A stretch of DNA of 43,188 nucleotides from Hyphomicrobium sp. (GCA_003987725.1 RXJH01000012.1:1-43188); one strand, 5' to 3'; numbered from the stretch's first letter, positions 16,514 through 26,689 are shown. Translations and numbers: made by a program. The notes: generated by a model from the letters alone, not told the origin.

Positions 16514-17899
16514 ATGCCGTTTACGACGGTTGCTCGGAGAAAGTTCATGATATTCGCCGCTATGTCAGCCGTGGCTGGGGGATGCAAATCCGTTCCGGAA
16601 CCGCCCATCATCACTGCAACTCCAGAAACAGCAGAGATAGAGCGTCAATTGCCACTTCGCCCGTGGGTGCCCCCCGCAGAAGTGATGCCGGGTGAGACGG
16701 GCATACCTCCGAAGCTCGATATCCTGACCATGCGCGAAGCTGTGTCTCGCGCGGTCAGCTTCAGTCCAGCGCTGAAAGGCGCCTTTGCTGAAGTCGAAGC
16801 TCGGCGTGCCGACGCAGCCCAGGCCTCTTACCGGCCTAATCCCGAACTTGGCATCCAAATCGAGAACGTCGCGGGCAGCAAAAGCAAAGTCGGGTTGAAC
16901 AACGCAGAGTCCACTCTTGCGCTCTCCCAAGTCATCGAACTCGGGGATAAGCGGATCAAACGCCTTGTAGCCTCCAATTTTGACACGACCGCCGCGGCTT
17001 GGGACTATGAAGTGGCGCGCGTGCAAATTGCGAGCGAAGCCGCGTCATTGTTCGTCGACGTACTCGCTTCGAGCGAGCGGTTGACAGCTCTGCACGAGTT
17101 TGCCGCTGTCGCTGCAGAGATTGAGAACGGCGTGAAGACGAGAGTTGAAGGTGGAAAGGGCAATCCGATCGACCTTGATCGCGCCATGGTCAGCACCGCG
17201 CGCATACAGGCACTTGTTCGATCGGAAAAAGCAAGGTTTGAAGCCGCGCGCACGAAGCTCTCAGCCATGTGGGGTGACAAGAATCCTTCGTTTGCCAAGG
17301 CAAGCGGGCAGCTCGGCCAGGCGCGAATTGTTCCAGAACTTGCGGCGATCCGTGCCTACTTGGAAAGCAATCCGCAATTGGCACGATGGAGAGATGAAGT
17401 GGGCCGCCGGTATGCGGCGGTGATACTTGAGCAGGCAAAAGCCGTTCCGGACTTAACCGTGGGCGCAGGTGTCCGACAATTCAACGAGGATAACTCTACA
17501 GCGTTGGTCGCTTCAGTTTCCGTGCCGCTCAAGATTTTCGACGGCAATCAAGGAAACATCGAAGCGGCTCAGCGACGGATTGCTAAGGCTGAGTTCGATA
17601 CAGAGAATGCCCGCAGCGAGATGTATCGCGCCTTGGCAGACGCGATCGGCGATCTCGCAGCCGCCGACGCTCAGGTTTCGACATTCGAGGGGAAAATCCT
17701 CCCTGCTGCGAAGGAAGCGTTCGCCAAGACGCGCACCGGCTACCAAGAAGGCCGTTTCGACTTCCTCAACGTGCTCGATACAGAGCGTGTCCTCTTCGAA
17801 CTGCGTTTGGAGGCGATAAATGCCCGAGCCGACTACGAGAGGGCACGCGTCAAGGCCGAGGCTCTCATCGGCAAACGCCTTAGCGATGTGAAACGATAA
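16514..17899 (+). CDS. czcC: Outer-membrane efflux channel of RND system
   Basis: This 461-aa TolC/CzcC-family protein forms the outer-membrane duct of a metal efflux complex. The start at 16514 gives a signal ending SAVAGGC, a plausible lipobox with lipidation on that cysteine; the frame is open to 16478. Two homologous outer-membrane-efflux repeats follow (LTMREAVSRAVSFSPALKGA; ALSQVIELGDKRIKRL; then AYLESNPQLARWRDEV and VSVPLKIFDGNQGNIEAAQ). It is the first efflux gene of the czcC-czcB-czcA operon, with 38 bases to the next start. It may also serve the minus-strand pump, which lacks its own channel. Confidence 0.92.
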   Translation: MPFTTVARRKFMIFAAMSAVAGGCKSVPEPPIITATPETAEIERQLPLRPWVPPAEVMPGETGIPPKLDILTMREAVSRAVSFSPALKGAFAEVEARRADAAQASYRPNPELGIQIENVAGSKSKVGLNNAESTLALSQVIELGDKRIKRLVASNFDTTAAAWDYEVARVQIASEAASLFVDVLASSERLTALHEFAAVAAEIENGVKTRVEGGKGNPIDLDRAMVSTARIQALVRSEKARFEAARTKLSAMWGDKNPSFAKASGQLGQARIVPELAAIRAYLESNPQLARWRDEVGRRYAAVILEQAKAVPDLTVGAGVRQFNEDNSTALVASVSVPLKIFDGNQGNIEAAQRRIAKAEFDTENARSEMYRALADAIGDLAAADAQVSTFEGKILPAAKEAFAKTRTGYQEGRFDFLNVLDTERVLFELRLEAINARADYERARVKAEALIGKRLSDVKR

Positions 17900-17937
17900 G
17901 CAGCAAAACCCACCGATTGCTTCGAAGGAATCTGATC

Positions 17938-19074
17938 GTGCGTGCACTCGTCGTCGCCTTTTTCGTAATTTTGCTTGGCTCAGAAGCGGTCATAGCGGGT
18001 GATGTGGAACAACCCGCAGGGCAGGACGTGAAACTTACCTCGAAACAGATCGAACTCATCGGTCTAAAGACGGCGGTCGCCAGCGAAGGCGTCCTGACCC
18101 GAGACATTTGGTTGAACGGAGAGGTGACGGCCGATCAGGATCGCACATTGCAGATCATGCCGAAGGCAGGCGGTGTCATTGTAGAGTTGAAAAAGACCTT
18201 AGGCGATGATGTTCGCGCCAATGACACGTTGGCCCTGATTGAAAGCCAGGACATTCCTGCGGCATGGGCCACTTACGATGTAGCGCGCTCCAAGGCGGAT
18301 CTAGCCGACAACCAGTTCGCTCGGAATGAAACGCTTTGGAACAAGAAGGTCATTGCTGAAGAGGATTACCTCGTATCAAAGCAAGGCGCCACAGAAGCTC
18401 AAGCGCAACTCAAAGCGGCCGTACAGAAACTAGCGCTCTTCGGCATCGATCCGACCAAAATGCCAGAAATGGCTTCGGCAAACTTCACATCTTCTCGCGT
18501 CCCCGTCACAGCTCCGATGACTGGAACGATCGTGGAGAAGAAAATAGCCATCGGAGATCAGGTCACAGAACAATCACCGCTTTTCCGGCTCGCAAACCTG
18601 GACAAAGTGTGGGTGATTGCGAACGCTTTTGAACCCGACATGGCATCCCTCAAGGTCGGCCTACAAGCCAGCGTTAAGCTTCGCGCCTACCCTCAGCGTA
18701 CATTCGAAGGAACGATCACTTGGGTCTCTCAAGTGTTGGATGAAAAAACGCGCACGCTCGCTGTTCGCGTTGAACTCGATAATCAAGAGCGATTGTTGAA
18801 GCCGGGTAGTTTTGCCCGAGTGCTAGTGCTTGTGCCGGAGAAGTCGACATCGCTGAGCGTTCCCCCGGCCGCCGTTCAGCGGCAGGACAAGGACCAGATC
18901 GTCTTTGTTGATGAGGGTAGCGGCGTATACAAGCGTCGCGTCGTGAAAACAGCACTCCAAGCGCCGGGCGCCATCGAAATTGTTCAAGGCTTAAAAGCAG
19001 GCGAGCGGGTGGTGACTGAGGGAAGTTTCGTCCTCAAGTCAGAGCTGGAGAAGTCGAACTTTGGCGAAGATTGA
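17938..19074 (+). CDS. czcB: RND periplasmic adaptor
   Basis: This 378-aa membrane-fusion protein uses the GTG at 17938, preceded by GAAGGAA at seven bases; a TTG at 17917 is an unlikely alternative. Residues 1-22 form a signal (VVAFFVILLGSEAVIAG). Biotinyl/lipoyl-like, hairpin and beta-barrel segments follow (GGVIVELKKTLGDDVRANDTL, APMTGTIVEKKIAIGDQV, LDKVWVIANAFEPDMASL). It lacks the His-rich N-terminal segment of the other adaptor at 13240, so the two pumps probably differ in metal capture. The next gene follows after 36 bases. Confidence 0.93.
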   Translation: MRALVVAFFVILLGSEAVIAGDVEQPAGQDVKLTSKQIELIGLKTAVASEGVLTRDIWLNGEVTADQDRTLQIMPKAGGVIVELKKTLGDDVRANDTLALIESQDIPAAWATYDVARSKADLADNQFARNETLWNKKVIAEEDYLVSKQGATEAQAQLKAAVQKLALFGIDPTKMPEMASANFTSSRVPVTAPMTGTIVEKKIAIGDQVTEQSPLFRLANLDKVWVIANAFEPDMASLKVGLQASVKLRAYPQRTFEGTITWVSQVLDEKTRTLAVRVELDNQERLLKPGSFARVLVLVPEKSTSLSVPPAAVQRQDKDQIVFVDEGSGVYKRRVVKTALQAPGAIEIVQGLKAGERVVTEGSFVLKSELEKSNFGED

Positions 19075-19110
19075 TACGAGTACCCTCCCCATGGAACTTA
19101 CAGTGCCAAC

Positions 19111-22100
19111 ATGATCAACCGGATCATCGCTGCAGCTCTGTTGCAAAGGCTGCTTGTAGTCCTTGCCGCGATCGCGCTGCTAATTTACGGCGCCTACTCG
19201 GCTCAACGCCTCAACCTGGATGCGTTTCCGGACGTTACGAACGTCCAGGTGCAGGTAAATACTGCGGCGCCGGGATTGGCCGCGCTCGAAGTCGAAAAGC
19301 TGATCACTTTCCCCGTGGAGAGCGTGATGAGCGGTTTGCCGGGCCTTCAACAGGTCCGATCAACCTCCAAAACAGGCCTCTCGGTTGTCACGATTGTTTT
19401 TGATGATAGTGTCGACACTTATTTTGCTCGACAGCTCGTGGGGGAGCGACTCGCCACTGCGAAAGAGCGGATCCCAAATGGACTTGGCAGTCCAGAACTC
19501 GGACCAATCACGACAGGTCTCGGACAGGTTTTTAAATACATCCTAACCAGCCCTACGCTGGACGCGATGGAACTGCGCGCCATCAACGACTGGATCGTCA
19601 AGTTTCAACTCAGAACGGTACCGGGCGTTACCGATGTACTTAGCTTCGGAGGCGCAGTCCGCCAATATCAGGTGAATGTCGATCCCGACCGTCTTGTAAG
19701 CTATAACCTCACACTCAACGACGTCAGGGCCGCACTGCAGGCAAACAACTCGAATGCCGGCGGATGGTATATTGAGGGGGACCAGGAGCAGCTCGTCGTG
19801 CGCGGCGAAGGACTCGTGCGCGGTGGTCGCGATGGTCTCACGGATATTGAAAATGTCATTTTAAAATCCGTTGACGGCGTGCCCGTCTACGTGCGCGACG
19901 TTGCGACGGTGGAATTCGGAAGCGAGATAAGGCAGGGCGCAGTATCGAGGGACGGCGACGGCGAAGTCGTCATGGGGGTTATCCTTCAGCTCAAGGGCGC
20001 CAACACAAACAATGTCATCAAAGAACTCCGAAAGAAAATCGCAACAGTCCAGAAATCATTGCCGCCGGGCGTCCGAATTGAGCCTATTTATGATCAAGCC
20101 GACCTCATCGAAAGGGCGATCGGAACGGTCACGAAGGCGTTGAGCGAAGCTGCTGTTCTGATCGTCGTCGTTCTCTTTCTCTTTCTCTGGAACATCCGAT
20201 CCGCGCTTGTCGTCCTCTGTTCGATTCCCTTGTCGATGCTGGTCGCCGTCATTATGATGCGACTGTTCGGGCTTTCGGCGAACCTGCAATCACTTGGCGG
20301 TCTAGCGATCGGCATCGGCATGATGGTCGATGGCTCACTCGTCATGATCGAAAACATAATGCGCCATCTTTCCGAGCCAAACCCCAACCGGCAATCGATT
20401 CCCTCGCGTGTCCTTCACGCCGCCGAAGAGGTTGGACAGCCCGTTTTCTTCGCGGTCCTCATCATCGTTGTTGTTTTTCTTCCCTTGTTCACTCTGCAAG
20501 GCGTCGAAGGCAAGCTTTTCAGCCCGATGGCTTTTGTCGTTGCTTTTGCGATGCTGGGTTCGCTGCTCGTCGCGCTGACCATTGTCCCTGTGCTTGCCTC
20601 GCTCGTGTTTAGAGGCCAATTATCAGAAAATGACAGCTTTCTCGTACGCGGCGCGAAGGCGGTCTATCGTCCCGTGCTCGACTTCGCGTTTCGACGAAAG
20701 TGGGTCGTGGTTGGGGTGGCGCTGGCATCCCTCGTCGCTACCGCGGTCATCATTCCCCGGCTTGGCAGTGAGTTTGTGCCCGAGTTGGATGAAGGCACGC
20801 TCAGTATTCGCATCACATCAAATCCCAGCATTTCAATCGACGAAGCGCTGCGAATAGGCGCCGCCATCGAGAAGAAGCTCAAACGCTATCCTGAGGTTAC
20901 CTACGCCATCAGCCAGATTGGTAGACCGGAACTTGGAGGCGATCCCGAGGCCCTGAACAATGATGAGATATGGGTGGGTCTCAAGCCACAAGCAGAATGG
21001 GAAACTGTCCGATCCCGCTCGGAATTCATTCGAATACTGACTGAAGATTTATCCGAGTATCCGGGCATTGCGATCAATATCTCGCAACCGATCGCGACCC
21101 GTGTCGACGAGCTGCTATCTGGCGTTAAGGCTCAACTCGCCATCAAGCTCTTCGGAGAAGATCTCAAGACCCTCGAACAAAAGGGACAGGAGATACAGCA
21201 GGTCATCAGCAAATTAGTCGGCGCTTCCGACGTCCAGACCGAGCAGATCAGTGGTGAGGCGCAACTCGTCGTGAAAGCCAATCGCGAAGAGATCGCCAGG
21301 TATGGGCTCAATGTGGCAGATGTCATGGAAGTCGTATCGTTGGCCGTGGGCGGCGAAGCGGTCAATGATGTGCTCGATGGTCAGCGTAGATTTCCGATTT
21401 ATCTTCGGGTGGCGAAGAATTTCCGGTCGAGCATCGAAGCGATCGGCCGTCTTTGGGTTTCCAATAAGGACGGTGTGCGAGTTCAGCTCTCGCAGGTCGC
21501 GGATATAAGCCTGATCGAAGGGTCACCCAACATAAGCCGCGAGGACGCTCAGCGCCGGATCGTTGTGCAAGCCAATGTGCGCGGCCGCGATCTCGGTGGA
21601 TTTGTCGCCGAGGCTCAACGGGCGGTGGATCAGAAGATCAAGTTGCCGGCCGGCTACTACGTCACGTGGGGTGGTCAATTCGAAAATCAGCAGCGTGCGC
21701 AGCGTACACTAACGATCGTGGTGCCCCTCTGCCTTGGTTTGATTTTCGCTTTGCTCTTTTTCTCGTTTGGGTCCATTCGCAATGCTGCGCTGATTATCAT
21801 GAATGTACCGTTTGCGCTCGTGGGCGGCGTTTTCGCACTATGGTGGTCAGGCCAATTTTTAAGCGTCCCATCATCAGTTGGCTTCATCGCCCTGTTCGGA
21901 GTCGCGGTCTTGAACGGTGTTGTTATGGTGTCCTATTTCAATCAGCTTCTTGCTGAGGGCTATCCGCTTGAAGAAGCGGTTCGCAAAGGCGCTATGCTTC
22001 GTCTAAGACCTGTTTTGATGACAGCCACGGTGGCGAGTCTGGGGCTTATTCCGCTGCTGATCGCCACCGGCATAGGCTCTGAAGTGCAGCGACCATTGGC

Positions 22101-22269
22101 TACCGTGGTCGTAGGCGGTCTCGTTACCTCGACACTCCTGACACTGATCGTGCTGCCCGTTCTTTATACGTGGTTCCCTGCTCGTACCCGGGAACTGCAA
22201 CGTGTTGAGGCCGCGCAGCATGGCTTTGAACACCTCGGGCGTGCGACCCCGCACGTAGATCACCCTTGA
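19111..22269 (+). CDS. czcA: Heavy-metal RND efflux pump, second type
   Basis: This 1052-aa inner-membrane proton/metal antiporter has full-length two-fold RND organisation. Helix 4 reads LAIGIGMMVDGSLVMIEN (around residues 398-415). The AIG...DG form differs from the DFG...DGA of the pump at 9975 and from the AIG...DA of Cu/Ag pumps, so it belongs to a different heavy-metal RND subgroup of less certain metal. The ATG at 19111 starts MINRIIAAALLQRLL, with a weak ribosome site. It ends the czcCBA operon. Two pumps of different signature back to back suggest complementary metal ranges. Confidence 0.94.
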   Translation: MINRIIAAALLQRLLVVLAAIALLIYGAYSAQRLNLDAFPDVTNVQVQVNTAAPGLAALEVEKLITFPVESVMSGLPGLQQVRSTSKTGLSVVTIVFDDSVDTYFARQLVGERLATAKERIPNGLGSPELGPITTGLGQVFKYILTSPTLDAMELRAINDWIVKFQLRTVPGVTDVLSFGGAVRQYQVNVDPDRLVSYNLTLNDVRAALQANNSNAGGWYIEGDQEQLVVRGEGLVRGGRDGLTDIENVILKSVDGVPVYVRDVATVEFGSEIRQGAVSRDGDGEVVMGVILQLKGANTNNVIKELRKKIATVQKSLPPGVRIEPIYDQADLIERAIGTVTKALSEAAVLIVVVLFLFLWNIRSALVVLCSIPLSMLVAVIMMRLFGLSANLQSLGGLAIGIGMMVDGSLVMIENIMRHLSEPNPNRQSIPSRVLHAAEEVGQPVFFAVLIIVVVFLPLFTLQGVEGKLFSPMAFVVAFAMLGSLLVALTIVPVLASLVFRGQLSENDSFLVRGAKAVYRPVLDFAFRRKWVVVGVALASLVATAVIIPRLGSEFVPELDEGTLSIRITSNPSISIDEALRIGAAIEKKLKRYPEVTYAISQIGRPELGGDPEALNNDEIWVGLKPQAEWETVRSRSEFIRILTEDLSEYPGIAINISQPIATRVDELLSGVKAQLAIKLFGEDLKTLEQKGQEIQQVISKLVGASDVQTEQISGEAQLVVKANREEIARYGLNVADVMEVVSLAVGGEAVNDVLDGQRRFPIYLRVAKNFRSSIEAIGRLWVSNKDGVRVQLSQVADISLIEGSPNISREDAQRRIVVQANVRGRDLGGFVAEAQRAVDQKIKLPAGYYVTWGGQFENQQRAQRTLTIVVPLCLGLIFALLFFSFGSIRNAALIIMNVPFALVGGVFALWWSGQFLSVPSSVGFIALFGVAVLNGVVMVSYFNQLLAEGYPLEEAVRKGAMLRLRPVLMTATVASLGLIPLLIATGIGSEVQRPLATVVVGGLVTSTLLTLIVLPVLYTWFPARTRELQRVEAAQHGFEHLGRATPHVDHP

Positions 22270-22302
22270 TAGGCAATCGGGAATCATACGCGCGCCTCGA
22301 TA

Positions 22303-23403
22303 TTATGCCGTCTGTCTGCGTATGAGATCGGGTCTAATATCCTTTAGGCTACGGCACCCTGTGAGCGCCATCGAGATCTCGAACTCATCTCGCAGAAGAC
22401 GAAGCACGTGTGAAACGCCGAGTGCTCCGGCGACCACCAGTCCGTAGATGATCGGGCGGCCGATCATCACGGCCGAGGCCCCCAGGGCGAGCGCTTTCAA
22501 GACATCAGTTCCCCGACGAACCCCGCCGTCCAACAATAGTGGCACGCGCCCATCCACCACTCCTGAGATCTCGGAGATGACATCAATGGTCGCCGGGAGC
22601 GTGTCGAGCGTACGGCCGCCGTGGTTAGAAACGGCGATACCATCGACTCCAAGTTCAATCGCTCGCTCAGCGTCATCGGCTGATAAGATGCCTTTTAGGA
22701 CGATTGGCAATTTCGTCTGCTGTCGGAGCCACTTCACATCTTCCCACGTCGGGGCGATGGCCATGAAATGATCGAATACTACGCTCGCTCCTTCAGGCAG
22801 GGTGTTCATTGTCGGAGTGGGCAATCCCTTCAGGTTCTCGGGAATCGCATCATCATACCAGTGAAAGCCTGCGCGATGCTCGCGATTGCGAACTCCGTTG
22901 ACTGGCGCATCGACTGTTACCATGAGCAATTCGAAGCCCGCCGCTTCCGCGCGTCGAACGAGCTGGAGAGTGGCCTCGCGGAGCGGTTGAAAATAAAGCT
23001 GGAACCAGCGGCACGTGGGGCTTGCCGCGATTGCCTCTTCCATGGCCACGCTCGCCTGCATGCTGAATGCCATGCCTGCCATTTGGGCGCCGGCTCCCCT
23101 CGCGGTTCCCTGTTCGCCTTCGTGATGCGCCATCTTCTGGTGGGCGAGTGGTGCCACAAAAATAGGATGGGCATAATCGCGACCGAACAGTTTCAGCCTC
23201 GTATGGCATCCTGGACCTCCAGAGAGAACGCGCGGCATCAAACACAGCCGATCGAAGCGCTCCCTGTTGAGCCGCAGTGTGATCTCATCTGCCCCGCCGC
23301 CGGAAAAATATGCCCACGCCTTGGTGTCGAGCTTGCATTCCGCCTGCCGCTCGTAATCGGCGAGGCATACGGGAAGGCCATCCTCTGGCTGCATCGCGGT
23401 CAC
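22303..23403 (-). CDS. FMN-dependent alpha-hydroxy-acid dehydrogenase (lactate dehydrogenase/glycolate oxidase family)
   Basis: This 366-aa TIM-barrel flavoenzyme oxidises an L-2-hydroxy acid to the 2-oxo acid. Family features are: YFSGGGADE near residue 33, [20 protein letters not shown], the lysine of VLKGI, the catalytic segment [12 protein letters not shown] with the active-site His and Arg, and the phosphate loop [21 protein letters not shown]. The GTG at 23403 overlaps the stop of the hydroxylase gene by four bases (GTGA); an ATG at 23394 is an alternative. Placement behind a PKHD hydroxylase and siderophore receptor suggests a role in processing a siderophore or its released hydroxy acid, which is inference. 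Confidence 0.92.
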   Translation of the reverse strand: MTAMQPEDGLPVCLADYERQAECKLDTKAWAYFSGGGADEITLRLNRERFDRLCLMPRVLSGGPGCHTRLKLFGRDYAHPIFVAPLAHQKMAHHEGEQGTARGAGAQMAGMAFSMQASVAMEEAIAASPTCRWFQLYFQPLREATLQLVRRAEAAGFELLMVTVDAPVNGVRNREHRAGFHWYDDAIPENLKGLPTPTMNTLPEGASVVFDHFMAIAPTWEDVKWLRQQTKLPIVLKGILSADDAERAIELGVDGIAVSNHGGRTLDTLPATIDVISEISGVVDGRVPLLLDGGVRRGTDVLKALALGASAVMIGRPIIYGLVVAGALGVSHVLRLLRDEFEISMALTGCRSLKDIRPDLIRRQTA

Positions 23404-24083
23404 GTATCCGCCCAGTAGCGGACGAGATTGTGATAGATTCCGCTGAGGCGAACGACTTCCGGATGCTCGACTCCGAGTGTGGAGGTCAGTAGCTGTATCG
23501 ATTGATCAAGGTCGAACAACATAGTCCGAGCCCGCTCGTCACGCACCATACTTTGAATCCAAAAAAATGAAGCGGTGCGGAGGCCACGAGTGACGGGTCT
23601 GACGTGGTGCAAACTCGTGGCGGGGTAAAGGACCGCATCACCGGCCGCAAGTTTGACTTCGTGCGTTCCGTAATTATCGACGATGCACAACTCACCGCCA
23701 TCGTACTCCTCTGGTTCTGTCAAAAATACGGTAACAGACACGTCTGTGCGGATGCGCGCCCCTGTCCCTGGAATGCCGCGGATGGAACTGTCGACATGGC
23801 TTCCAAAAAATTGGCCGGAACCATAGCGATTGAACATGGGGGGCAATACGCGCAGCGGTAGCGCAAATGAGACAAAGAGAGGATTGGCGAACAGCGCCTG
23901 GAGAACGAGTTCCCCGAGCTGGCGTGCCTCAGGCGCGTCTTCCGGAAGCTGCACGTTCTGCTTAACAGCTGCTGCCTGGGGCCCCGCTGTTGCGCGACCG
24001 TCGATCCAGCGGCCGTCATCCGTAACCTTTCGACAGCTCGCGACCTGCTCTTTCGTTAAAGCCCGAGGTATTTGAATGAGCAC
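23400..24083 (-). CDS. PKHD-type Fe(II)/2-oxoglutarate dioxygenase
   Basis: This 227-aa cytoplasmic oxygenase of the PiuC/YbiX family carries the metal triad SHVD (H96, D98) and H160 in LHHVRPV, with the 2-oxoglutarate-binding arginine in VTRGLRTA. The N-terminal [14 protein letters not shown] and the WIDGRATAG motif are typical. Members sit beside catecholate-type TonB receptors such as Fiu and PiuA and are thought to act in iron uptake; the substrate is not established. Its start follows the receptor stop by 86 bases, which hold two hairpins, and its stop overlaps the next gene. Confidence 0.93.
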   Translation of the reverse strand: MLIQIPRALTKEQVASCRKVTDDGRWIDGRATAGPQAAAVKQNVQLPEDAPEARQLGELVLQALFANPLFVSFALPLRVLPPMFNRYGSGQFFGSHVDSSIRGIPGTGARIRTDVSVTVFLTEPEEYDGGELCIVDNYGTHEVKLAAGDAVLYPATSLHHVRPVTRGLRTASFFWIQSMVRDERARTMLFDLDQSIQLLTSTLGVEHPEVVRLSGIYHNLVRYWADT

Positions 24084-24109
24084 GCGAACGCGACTCCTTA
24101 AACGTGAAA

Positions 24110-24167
24110 CTCCGGGGCCGTTCCGTCCCGGAGGATGCGTTGCAGCCTACAAAGATCAGCCTTTGTA
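24110..24167 (-). repeat. Two hairpins between receptor and hydroxylase genes
   Basis: Two perfect 7-bp inverted repeats lie in the 86-base gap: CTCCGGG (24110-24116) with CCCGGAG (24127-24133), and TACAAAG (24148-24154) with CTTTGTA (24161-24167). Neither is followed by a T tract on the minus strand. They look more like mRNA-processing or attenuation structures that lower downstream expression than like full terminators. Confidence 0.5.
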
Positions 24168-24169
24168 CA

Positions 24170-26644
24170 TCAATATTTGTACTTCACTGTCAGATACCCC
24201 GCCCTGCCTGGCGCAACGAAGGCAAAAGTGCCGCCCGGCGGATTATCCTGCGCCTGATAGATGGCGTCGTAATAGAGTTCGTTCGTGAGATTGAGGCCAG
24301 AAAGCTCAATCTCCCAATGTTTATTAATCTCATACTCGGTGAAGGCGTCGAAACGCCACCAATCGACGGTGTGGTTCATGGCATCGTTGGCCGCGAGGTG
24401 ACCGCCGTAAACCTTTCCGCCATAAGTCGCCTGGCCGCCGACCGACAACTGGTCGGTTAATTGGTATTTCGACAAAAGCGAGAACTGGGTCAAAGGAACG
24501 TTTGCGAGCCGGCGTCCAACTTCCTGGGGTGCACTGGGGCTGGACCTCAGAACTTCAGTATCCAGGATCGTTAGGCCACCATAAACACTCCACGCGTTGG
24601 TGATATTGCCGGCTGCGCTGAGTTCAATTCCACGAATGCGGTATTTGCCGTTGAAGGCATTTGCATCGTCGGATGGCGATGGCGAAGTGGCGCCGAGGTT
24701 CGTGCGCGCATGATTGACATCCGTCTGGAACAAGGCGGCGGTGGCCAACAAACGTCGGTCAAACAGTTCCCACTTCGTGCCGATTTCGATACTGCTCGCT
24801 TGCTGAGGTGGAACGTCGACGAGCGTCGCGCTTAAGCCGTTGTATTCAGCACCCGTGGAATCCAGTTCACTTCCGACCGGACTTTCCGACGTTCCATAGG
24901 CCGCATACACGCTCGCGATGGGAATAGGTTTGTAGACGATGCCGACGTTCCAGCTGAGAAGGGTGTCTTTGACATTTGCCGTGTTCGCGGCGGCGGCCGT
25001 CGCCTGTTGTGCAGGTGTTCCCACGCCCGCAAAACCAACCTGGTCACGCTGGAATTGATCGACACGAATCCCGCCGTTCACGATCCATTGTTCGGAAAGG
25101 TGAATTGTATCCATCAGGTAAGTGCCGACGGTATCAACCGTGGCATCGTATACATCGCCTTTGAAGGCGATGCTGCCCGAGTTACGATGGGGATCAGTGA
25201 AGGGAAAGTTAGGGATTATCCCTGAAGTGCCGCTGGAAGTGAGGGGCGGATTTTCGACGACACGGTAGCCGTCCCGATCGATCTGTTCGCGTGATAATTC
25301 CACTCCCGCTACCAAGTCGTGCCTTAGAAATCCGGTGCGGAACTTCGCATTGAGTTCTGTTTGATTGGCGTAAAGGTCGGCGACCTGGTCGCGTTGCGGA
25401 TGGTGATAGACGTTTCCTTCCGCCGATGTGGCGACATAGTCTACGGTCGTCTGCCCAACGCGCGTCTTATTCGTTAGGGTCATGCCGTCAGTCAGTTTTG
25501 CAACGACCGTGGCCGTGCCGATGTCCGCCTTTTCATGCATGAAGTCGAGATTTGCTTGGCCATACCAGGTATCTCGGGGAACGCCGAACTCCGTCACGGG
25601 CAGATGCCCACCAATACCTGGGGCAGACGCCAGCGGGCTCCGGAGCACCGGCACTCCCCAATCGGGCGTCGCATCATTTCGATAACGATAGTAATCGAGA
25701 GTAACCTTGAGATCACTGGTCGGTTTCGCCGTTGCCGAAAACAGGCCTCCCCAGCGTTCGCTATCGGCAAAATCCCGCCCCGCCACGTCGTGCTGGTCAT
25801 ACATCACATTCGCGCGGACTGCGAAGTCGTGCGTGATGACCTGATTGATGTCGACAGTTGTTCGAACACTGTTGTCCGTGCCGATCGTCGTCGCCGTCTC
25901 ATAATTGGAAAAGTTGAGGTCCGGCTGCTTGGTAATGATGTTGATTGCGCCGCCGATCGTACTTCGTCCCGCGATGCTTCCACTTGGTCCCTTGTAAATT
26001 TCGACCTGCTCGATGGAGAAAACATCAGGTAAGATGTTGCCTGGGTTACGAATGCCATCGACGAAGATGTCGTTGTTGGCCTTGAAGCCGCGAATAGCGA
26101 AAGCGCTGTAAGAGTTGCCGCCTTCTGCCGACCCGATCGTTAATCCTGGTGTTTCGCGTGCAAGGTCGCGCAAATCGCGAGCCTTCTGATCTTGAATGAC
26201 ATCCTTTGGAACGGCCGTAACCGAGCGGGGCGTGTTAAGCAGTGGCTGGGTAAGCTTGCCCGATGCGGACCTCTGTACTTCGTAAGGGGCATCGGGATTT
26301 GCGTACGGATTGCCGCCGGGCCGGGACGCGCCGTCTGCAGAATTCACGACCGGCGTTTGCAGCTGAGGGGAAGATGGTGGTGGAGTTGGCGCGGTCTGCG
26401 CCTTCTTTTTTACAGGCGCCGAGTTGCTCGATGACGCCGGCTTCTTTTTTTTCTTTTGTGCTTCGACCACGAGAGGTTCAAGGTCGGTGGACTGCGCTGT
26501 CTGAGCGAGAGCTAGCGATGCCGGGCTGGCTGCCAACATACAAGCTGCAGCAACCGCCCGCGAGGTACTGTCTTTGAGAGATATAAAGCCTGTCGATAAG
26601 AGCCCACTCGGCACGCGTTCACTAACGTTTCTGACCGATTGCAT
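24170..26644 (-). CDS. TonB-dependent siderophore receptor
   Basis: This 824-aa outer-membrane receptor of the Fiu/FhuA-like siderophore group starts at the ATG at 26644, behind a G-rich ribosome site. The signal peptide ends near SLALA (residue 47), followed by a TonB box LEPLVVEA. An unusual Lys/Pro/Ser linker (KKKKKP, VKKKAQTAPTPPPSSPQ) comes next, then the plug domain (NTPRSVTAVPKDVIQDQ, FAIRGFKANNDIFVDGIR, EQVEIYKGPSGSIAGR) and a 22-strand barrel ending in LTVKYKY. It is divergent from exbB-exbD-tonB and in line with the PKHD hydroxylase, a common iron-uptake arrangement. The ligand is probably a catecholate or hydroxamate ferric siderophore; which one cannot be told. Confidence 0.94.
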   Translation of the reverse strand: MQSVRNVSERVPSGLLSTGFISLKDSTSRAVAAACMLAASPASLALAQTAQSTDLEPLVVEAQKKKKKPASSSNSAPVKKKAQTAPTPPPSSPQLQTPVVNSADGASRPGGNPYANPDAPYEVQRSASGKLTQPLLNTPRSVTAVPKDVIQDQKARDLRDLARETPGLTIGSAEGGNSYSAFAIRGFKANNDIFVDGIRNPGNILPDVFSIEQVEIYKGPSGSIAGRSTIGGAINIITKQPDLNFSNYETATTIGTDNSVRTTVDINQVITHDFAVRANVMYDQHDVAGRDFADSERWGGLFSATAKPTSDLKVTLDYYRYRNDATPDWGVPVLRSPLASAPGIGGHLPVTEFGVPRDTWYGQANLDFMHEKADIGTATVVAKLTDGMTLTNKTRVGQTTVDYVATSAEGNVYHHPQRDQVADLYANQTELNAKFRTGFLRHDLVAGVELSREQIDRDGYRVVENPPLTSSGTSGIIPNFPFTDPHRNSGSIAFKGDVYDATVDTVGTYLMDTIHLSEQWIVNGGIRVDQFQRDQVGFAGVGTPAQQATAAAANTANVKDTLLSWNVGIVYKPIPIASVYAAYGTSESPVGSELDSTGAEYNGLSATLVDVPPQQASSIEIGTKWELFDRRLLATAALFQTDVNHARTNLGATSPSPSDDANAFNGKYRIRGIELSAAGNITNAWSVYGGLTILDTEVLRSSPSAPQEVGRRLANVPLTQFSLLSKYQLTDQLSVGGQATYGGKVYGGHLAANDAMNHTVDWWRFDAFTEYEINKHWEIELSGLNLTNELYYDAIYQAQDNPPGGTFAFVAPGRAGYLTVKYKY

Positions 26645-26673
26645 ACTCGTACTTCCCCCTCCTGCTCCCCCAA

Positions 26674-26689
26674 CAAACCGTCTGGTTTG
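26674..26689. promoter_or_regulatory. Palindrome in the receptor/exbB intergenic region
   Basis: CAAACC-GTCT-GGTTTG is a perfect 6-4-6 inverted repeat 30 bases upstream of the receptor start, within the 301-base divergent region 26645-26945. It is not a recognisable Fur, RirA or Irr box, and I found no convincing match to those elsewhere in the gap. A second, weaker repeat (ATACT, 10 bases, AGTAT) lies near 26785. Confidence 0.4.

Noticed and set aside
24110-24133. Rho-independent terminator after the receptor gene
   Set aside because: The stem is good but no T tract follows on the minus strand and the downstream genes appear to belong to the same operon.
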